From contig CM060842.1 in the NCBI GenBank assembly GCA_030762175.1, positions 68,579,501 to 68,643,500 on the forward strand: 64,000 bases of DNA, written 5' to 3'. The stretch is from Metallyticus violacea. Its lineage: Eukaryota > Arthropoda > Insecta > Mantodea > Metallyticidae. This document shows, piece by piece, positions 58,092 through 64,000 of this stretch. Position 1 is the first letter of the stretch. Every line of letters starts with the position of its first letter. Both the position numbers and the translations under genes were made by a program. The notes beneath the pieces were generated by a model. It worked only from the letters and a program-made list of their open reading frames with translations. It had not been told where the DNA came from and did not search any database.

Positions 58092-58185
58092 AATTGAACC
58101 GAGTTCGAACCCCGGGCTTATGTGCGAATCGTTAATTCATACCATTCAATCGCCTTTAAGCCCTTTGGCATGTAAAATGCTCGCT
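58092..58185 (+). mobile_element. tRNA-like B-box fragment, tentative SINE
   Basis: CCGAGTTCGAACCCCGGGCT (about 58098-58117) is a good polymerase III B box, followed by sequence with no second copy in the window. No A box: the (TACTC)n run occupies its place. It may be a SINE fragment or a chance match. Confidence 0.4.
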
Positions 58186-58417
58186 TATCAACAAGACATA
58201 ACTCAACATTTCATTTAAACTTTCACAAATTAATGTTATAGATTTGTTAAGTTGAATACTCTAAAATGAAGCATTTTATTTACCATTTAAGTACACACAG
58301 TTTTGGTTTGTATTTGTATTGTATACAATTAAACAATTAAGAGAAATAATTTTCTTTGTCGGTGATTTATGTAACGTGTTTCCGCTAAGAAATTAGAAAA
58401 TCATGTTTTATGTAATT

Positions 58418-58930
58418 TACAAGGGTCGCTATTTATTTTTCAGAATTTGAAGAAACTACGAGGGACATAAGTTTGCTTTTGTCAGCAGCGAAGAAAGTGG
58501 AAGTTAGGCACGACTCTTATTGCAACAGCTGCAGTAAAATGTTAATTGTGGTCGTGAGCTCGCTGTCTGACGTTTTAAGATGGAGGTGATTCGAGGACAT
58601 TTTCATGCGATGATTTTTTACGATTATAAGGTTGGCACGAGCCATCAAGAATGCATGGAAATATTGCTGAGAGTTTTCCAGACACTGCATCTTCACGTTT
58701 AAAAGTCTATATCTGTTTGCAGAGTTTAGAGGAGAGCAAGACACCGGGACATCCAGCAACGTAACCCCATATGAAACCATCGCTCGTTAGAAGTCATAGT
58801 GAAGAACAAAATCGAGTGACTTACATAGAGATAGAAAAGTCTGCCGCAGGTGTTAGAAATGTTGCACGTATTATCTTCATGTAGAAAGTGTTTTGTTATT
58901 CACTACCCCACATCGCACGTGATAGGAGCC
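58418..58930 (+). pseudogene. mariner 5' end: left terminus and transposase N-terminus
   Basis: ACAAGGGTCGCTATTTATTT at 58419 after TA is a mariner-type left end. The reading frame starts near 58574: MEVIRGHFHAMIFYDYKVGT and SHQECMEILLRVFQ match the N-terminal DNA-binding domain of a Mos1-type insect mariner subfamily (RAMIFYDFKxGLxxQECxxxLxxVFG). IEIEKSAAGVRNVARIIFM near 58825-58880 is the second helix-turn-helix (REIEASLGISxxSVHxILHE). It is broken by stops. The catalytic half and right end are absent. Confidence 0.75.
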
Positions 58931-59500
58931 TTGTTTGCCATCAATGATTTTTTCCGATATTCGACACGAGGATTGTCAACTGTCTTGTATATTTTTATAA
59001 CTTTGAAGGTTTTCATTGTCATTTGATCTTGCGTGCACTTAAAGATTAGCTGCGGACGTACAGATCTCTGCAAAAAATGTCGAACTTTTGACGTCATTTC
59101 GGTGTTGGAGAAATAGATTTAACTTTTTAGATACTTGTCTGCTCCGCTTGCAAATTGGTATGAATGTGGAACATTTCAATTACGCACCCGTGAACATCGA
59201 TGGGAAAACATTCGCATTACGTCGTTGTCGGTGTTGGTTGATGAAATTATTAAAGTGATTAATTCAGTATTACCTTGATGTTTTCCTCATGTTAAATGTC
59301 TAATATCATTAGTTTGACAAACGAGCTAACGATGAGGGCTAACACTTCTACAGAAATGTCCTCTTTTGTGCACACATTCAGAAGTCCCGTAGCCAACGGC
59401 AAGTAGAGTAGATCTAGCCATGTTGTAGAATGCAATGCACTTGGCGACGGGTTATATATAGTATGCTGTATCATTTAAAAAGCAACTTTCATTATGCAAG
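58931..59500. other. No gene recognised
   Basis: Mixed composition with minus-strand frames at 58903-59097 and 59292-59474, neither with a known motif. Confidence 0.35.
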
Positions 59501-59559
59501 GTCAGACTTGCAACCGGGAAAGGTGATAGACATTTTCTCCCCTGGCAACTTTCCAAATC

Positions 59560-59925
59560 CATTTTACACTGCAGCCTTGCCAAATGGGCCAGTTCTCCCG
59601 TGGTCGCCAACGGCCCTCTGTAAAATACCTACAGTGAGACCATAGCAAGAAACAGGGCTGATGAAGCTGCATCAATGTTTTACTTCTGTTTCCATCACCT
59701 GGACCCATCAGTTGGAAATTTGCAATTTTTTGTGATTCGTGCTCGGCCAAAATAAAAATTATACCATTATTCGCTTCAGTCATGCTATGATTCATAAGTA
59801 GACCATATTTGAATCAGTAAGAATGACTTTTCCTATGACAGGCCACAGTTATATGGAATGTGACAAAGATATGGGTTTAATAAATAAACACTGAACAATT
59901 GGAATGAGTACACCAAAAGATGCCA
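59560..59925 (+). pseudogene. Possible DUF7869-type transposon protein fragment
   Basis: Across plus-strand frames: RADEAASMFYFCFHHLDPSV near 59655-59715, then SDSCSGQN-like text (CDSCSAKI/GQNKNYTIIR) near 59735-59775, then ESVRMTFPMTGHSYMECDKD then MGLINKH near 59815-59890. SDxCGGQNxN followed by GHSYLxCDRxxGxI is the conserved core of a domain (DUF7869) found in many arthropod proteins of transposon origin. Two frame changes and a stop. The assignment rests on motif memory, not on a search. Confidence 0.45.
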
Positions 59926-62298
59926 TCTCCCTTAAATATCGTTGAGTGTTCCCAGGATAATTTTAAATCGAACTCTTCATTTGTTAATAAAGAATATAGA
60001 AAGACATGTTCAATGAAGATAAGAGAAATACGAGAAACTGTAGCTGTCGAAACCTCTTCTAGAACTACAACCAGTCGAACAACCTACAATGACTCATGAG
60101 AGTAATGTTATTGTTGACAATGTGTCATACACGGACTAATAGGTAGCCTGCCCTTCATATTCAAGTTTAATTTCACTTTCCAAGGTAGAATATGACGACT
60201 ACAATACCTGAAGAGATTCTGTTCCGAAAGTGCAGCTCTATTTTTCAAGGTTACTTGTAATAGAATAATTTGGATTGAATGATTATTTTCAGTAGAGTTT
60301 CATTAATTTTTATATTTTCCTCAGCAATTATTTAGTATAATTTGGTACATTCCATAATATAGTTAATGGATTTTTATTGTTTTAATCTACAAATATGTGT
60401 ACTTTGACTTTTTATTGTTAATTAACATAAACAAATAACACATGACACTAATTTCAAAAGAAGGATTTGTTGGAAAACTACCTTAAGAATTATTCTAGGA
60501 AAAAAGCACTCCTAGGTATACAATGTGCTTAATTTTTTAACCTTTTTAAATTCATATTACATTCCCGTAAAAATGTAAAAAATGGACTTCGATTATTTTT
60601 CCCTTATACGCTTCAATTTTTTATTTATTTATTTTTTATTTTATCTTTTACATTTCATTTTCCAATTTAAAAGCAAGTATGATCACTAAATAGCTAATGT
60701 AACGAAACAGGTTTTAGTAAGAACAAGTATTTCAGTATAGTGGTTGTAGACCACCCGGTAAACTTATTATTTGCTTATTGTTTCACAAACATATACATCC
60801 TGCCTAACAAAGGAGAAGCAATGTACCAGGAACTTTGCGTTTTTGAAACATCAGAAAGGAATGGCAGCTAACAAGTTTTAAATTTTGTCCATGTCATTCA
60901 TTTCTAAGGCACTTGAAATCCTTTTGAAACAGGAGGAAGGACGAGCCAAATGCCATTAGCCGTTTAGAAAGCAATTCTGAGGTTTCAGGTCAGTTGTAGA
61001 GTGGAAGAAAATAGAAGCAGTTTAGGTGCACGATTCTTTATCCCATTGCGTTTGCGATCTGTCTTTCCTCTTTTTGAAATTCTACCGCGGCTTCGGGATT
61101 CGCTGCTACCACGTGAATAAGCTCTAAAATGTTTTTTCCTACACTCCAGTCACGCAATGCAGAATGGTTGGGAAAGTCAAAGAATAGCAATGGAAAGAGC
61201 CCTATCTCGCATGCATAATTTTGGTAAGCTGAAACTTGGCAGTGTCCTCTATTGCCCAAAACTAAAGATCTCACTTCAGTAGATGTATCCATATAAAATT
61301 AGAGAAGCGTACTTTTAGTTTGTTTGAAAATGTATTTATTCCGTGCATGAATCCGTACAAAATGCATATATAAATAAACGTAAAACATTTTATTATTATA
61401 TTAAATATACTAAATATGAAGCATCGTATAGAATGAAATTACAGCATATTTGGGTTGATTAGTGACAAATAGCATAAAAAAGAATGAGCCGTCTAAATAT
61501 ACAATGTAGTAAACAAGAGAATCTGTAAACATGCCTATTAGAGGACAGTAATGCAAGTCCCTTTGCTGACATACAAGCAGTGTTCCACCAAGACTGCCCA
61601 TTCTTTTGAATCTAGTTGTGTACGCATTATTCTGAATAGAGTGGCTGTTTATAAGAATTCATTTTATGCAGTCGATACAAATCACAGAGAATGAGAGGGG
61701 TAACATAGCTATATTTTAACACAAAAATTTAAATTACTATATTTTATAATTTTTAAAATGGTTTTCAGAGGCATGAGTAAATAAGCTCATTAAGTATTAA
61801 ATTAAATGTTTTATGAAGCTTGTACTGGGACATAGACTGTTGATTAAGCAGTAAGAAAGACTTGTTTAAATAAAGTTCATTCGGAGGAGTCATTGTAAAT
61901 ACAAACCGCTCTACACAAATATAAAATTAGGCGGCACTCTTAGCAAACAATAATTAAACTTTAAACGTCGTAGATGCTTTAAAAGTGAGATAGGATACAA
62001 ATTCCGAGATGTAAGTCATGGGTGTATCAATAAGCCAGATAATTCAATTATTTTAGGTTCGGCGCTTTGGAGAGAAATTGCATCGGCCGGTAAGTCATCG
62101 TCCAAGAACAGCTGAATTATACGAATTGGGGCGTGATTTACTGAACTGTTACGTTGCTCTTGAATCTCAGCTAAACGCCTTGAAACAACGCCTGAGTAAA
62201 GTTTGCTAAAAATATTAAATGGCAAATAAAAAATCTAAGTATTATTATATTCCGTTCTGTTCCTACTGTCATGAGAGTATCTGAAGAGAAATTCCAAA
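59926..62298. other. No assigned gene; two unassigned minus-strand frames
   Basis: A minus-strand frame at 61038-61292 (84 codons, ending VEFQKEERQIANAMG) and another at 62016-62225 (69 codons) have more balanced composition than the surroundings, but I recognise neither. The first could be an exon or transposon remnant; no repeat copy or splice pattern decides. The rest is AT-rich. The last ten bases (AAATTCCAAA) are a SINE-A target duplication. Confidence 0.35.
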
Positions 62299-62583
62299 TT
62301 TGTTTATTTGGTTTATATCGGATGCTCTTTAACATCTCAGGTTATCAGCGTCCCATTAAATTCAGGGCGTGAAACGGCCGATAAATTTTGCTCAGAGGTC
62401 TCTTTTATCAGGTTTGAGGTTCTTTATCGTACCATAAATGGACGACACGGGTTTACTTCCCTTTCGAAGGAAGCTATAATTGGGATTTGTACGCCCAGAA
62501 AAAACTATCGGACCTGGCCGGATCGAACCCACGATCTTGGGCTTAGGAGGCAAATATGGTCACCACTACACCACCAAACTGAA
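62299..62583 (-). mobile_element. SINE-A, full length with target duplication
   Basis: Minus-strand SINE-A with tail, body (GGATGCTCTTTAACATCTCA, CATTAAATTCAGGGCGTGAA, TTCCCTTTCGAAGGAAG), B box (GATCGAACCC on this strand) and A box (ACCACTACACCACCA on this strand). Flanked by AAATTCCAAA at 62289-62298 and 62584-62593. With the copy at 63383 this defines both SINE-A ends. Confidence 0.92.
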
Positions 62584-62779
62584 AAATTCCAAAGTAAACG
62601 AGTTCCACGTCGTAATATGTTTCATAAATTAGTAGTAAACACATCTGTTTCCTGAATGTAAAATAAGAAAAAATAAAGGTCTAATTTAGCTTTCAGAAAT
62701 GTGTGAAAGATTAAGGCAGGCAGTTTCAGCAAATCGGTTTGTAACTTGGAGGATCTTGGCTGAACTATATAATATGAAA

Positions 62780-63382
62780 ATTTAACGAGCAAGATCAAAT
62801 CGATAGCATTTTAAAGAAAACTTATCAGAATAGGGAAATCGTCATAAATTATACAATTATAGACCAAGATAGAAGTTTAAAGTACTTGGGGAATTGCATA
62901 ATAGAGTTTATAAATAAAGAAAGAGAAGAATCACTTGGTAAATAGAATAGAATAAATGGAATTTTAAAAATACTTTCATAAAACAAATAAGACAAAATGT
63001 CCTTTAAATCTTTTATAATACCGATAGTTTTTTTTTTTTTTTTAATGATTTATTTATGGGCGCTCTTTAACAACTCAGGTCATCAGCGTCCCATTCAATT
63101 CAGGGCGTGAAACGGCCGACAAATTTTGTTCAGAGGTCTCTCTTTCAGGCTTGAGGTTCTTTTTCGTGCCGTAAATGTACAACACGGGACCCACGGCAAT
63201 GCCGATAGTAAAAGCACTACTTCTGCATTGAAATAAATGCTGGATTTTAACAAATGGTGGAGAAAAAGACAACTGGAAGTAGCCAAAATGAGATTTTTTC
63301 GTCCCTTTTAGGAGACACAAGGCTAGACTGCCTACGAAATGAATTTATAGGAGTACAGTTTGGAAATCAACTGAAAGTGTTG
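62780..63382 (+). pseudogene. LINE-D polymerase C-terminal remnant, split by SINE-A
   Basis: Upstream of the SINE: KIVINYTIIDQDRSLKYLG near 62842-62895 (the xxFKYLG motif after the RT domain), NRINGILKILS near 62948 and DKMSFKSFIIP near 62992-63023. Downstream of the SINE: QLEVAKMRFFRPLLGDTRLD and CLRNEFIGVQFGNQLKVLS (63265-63380), matching the QxxEMRFLRxxxGxTRxDxxRNExI segment of RTE/CR1-type LINE proteins. The SINE-A at 63028-63201 lies exactly between these blocks. The remnant stops where a second SINE-A begins. Confidence 0.75.
63028..63201 (-). mobile_element. SINE-A, 5' truncated, nested in LINE-D
   Basis: A T run, then GGGCGCTCTTTAACAACTCA, CATCAGCGTCCCATTCAATT, TTTCAGGCTTGAGGTTCTTT and ACACGGGACCCACGGC, i.e. 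the SINE-A 3' half on the minus strand. Flanks read AATACCGATAGT and AATGCCGATAGT (one mismatch in 12; core CCGATAG at 63021-63027 and 63202-63208), the target duplication. Confidence 0.9.
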
Positions 63383-63687
63383 TCGGTCCTGGTGGTGTAG
63401 TGGTTACCATTCTTGCCTCCTATACCCAAGATCGCGGGTTCGAACCCGGTCAGGACTGATGGATTTTTTCGGGCGTAAAAATCCTAAGTATGGCTTCCTT
63501 CGGAAGGGAAGTAAAGCCGCGGATCCCGTGTCGTACAATTACGGCACGAAAAAGAACCTCAAGCCTGAAAGAGAGGCCTTTGAGCAAAATTTGTCGGCCG
63601 TTTCACGCCCTGAGTTGAATGGGACGCTGATGACCTGAGATGTTAAAGAGCGTCCATAAGTAAATCAATAAAAAAAAAAAAAAAAAA
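63383..63687 (+). mobile_element. SINE-A, best-kept full-length copy
   Basis: A box GGTGGTGTAGTGGTTACCAT, B box GGGTTCGAACCCGGTCAGGA (63435-63454), body GGATTTTTTCGGGCGTAAAA and GGCTTCCTTCGGAAGGGAAG, tail CGTTTCACGCCCTGAGTTGA, GACGCTGATGACCTGAGATG and GAGCGTCCATAAGTAAATCA, then 18 A (63670-63687). Both polymerase III boxes look intact, the A tail is long, and divergence is low, so this is the youngest-looking SINE-A here. A matching target duplication was not found. Confidence 0.93.
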
Positions 63688-64000
63688 CTGTGGGGTTTGG
63701 ATTTCCATCGGGGCCTCCGACGAGAGTGGTCCGGTTCTCGACGTCAGTAGTTGCTGTATGTGTGTAGCAGATAATGTGTTGCTTTCGCTGATTACCTAAT
63801 CTCAGATTTCGCTGTCTCCATGTCTTCACACAATGGGAGGGGACAGAAACTTCGTTCAAATATAAATACACGGTGAGACAAGTGTATTTATACACCTGAT
63901 TCCACGCTACAAAGAATGTAATGTCCTATCGGGAAATGAATGCCCGCAACCCTTGAACCAGTAGTTAATTGACTCGGCGCGCTGTGCAAGCTAAGTACTT
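63688..64000. other. No gene recognised
   Basis: GC-moderate sequence to the window end. A minus-strand frame (63665-63895) starts in the complement of the SINE A tail and has no known motif. Confidence 0.35.

Noticed and set aside
1..64000. A new defence, biosynthetic or regulatory gene system
   Set aside because: No intact multi-gene arrangement exists in the window. All recognisable coding sequence belongs to broken mobile elements or a mitochondrial insert.

Overview
The window is nuclear DNA from an arthropod, almost certainly an insect with a large, repeat-rich, AT-rich genome. Evidence: (i) a mitochondrial insert at 28030-28265 carries the end of ATP6 and the start of COX3 in the insect arrangement, and its AGA codons make sense only as Ser (invertebrate mitochondrial code); (ii) there are several tRNA-derived SINE families; (iii) many decayed mariner/IS630-like transposases of the kind common in arthropods are present; (iv) CCTAA runs (TTAGG, the usual insect telomere unit) occur. 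Order or species cannot be fixed from sequence alone.

I found no intact host protein-coding gene, rRNA or functional tRNA gene. The longest open frames are short, and the longest of them (30970-31464) is itself a transposase remnant. Almost everything recognisable is a dead mobile element.

Layout. 1-5 kb: AT-rich background, the 3' tail of an RTE-like LINE (2226-2401) and a decayed mariner-like transposase (3480-4230). 5.3-7.1 kb: a nearly whole but dead piggyBac-like element with both termini and TTAA duplications. 8.2-14.5 kb: a full SINE-A, a LINE-A 3' end, a SINE-B split by a LINE-E tail, two very short SINE-B tail insertions with target duplications, a mariner fragment, and a mariner deletion derivative with both terminal inverted repeats. 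15-21 kb: a 159-bp tandem duplication, a full SINE-B with target duplication, a degenerate ~150-bp satellite and a truncated SINE-A. 24.7-34.1 kb: two copies of a hAT-derived repeat on the minus strand flank a mariner relic, a CCTAA-rich repeat, the mitochondrial insert joined to another mariner relic, a LINE-E 3' end and a further mariner relic. 35-45 kb: a mariner relic, SINE-C next to SINE-A, SINE-D, an LTR-like block, a LINE-C 3' end and a complete-length dead mariner (43942-45188). 49-56 kb: a long tRNA-headed SINE-like block, a mariner deletion derivative whose right end sits in a 206-bp tandem duplication, another mariner relic, and LINE-B and LINE-A 3' ends. 58-64 kb: a mariner N-terminal relic, a possible DUF7869-type transposase fragment, and a LINE-D polymerase remnant interrupted by one SINE-A and abutted by another.

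The elements do not act together as a system. The value of the window is in its insertion history: target duplications, nested order, and several repeat families whose ends can be placed exactly. SINE-A to -F and LINE-A to -E are labels used only in this annotation.
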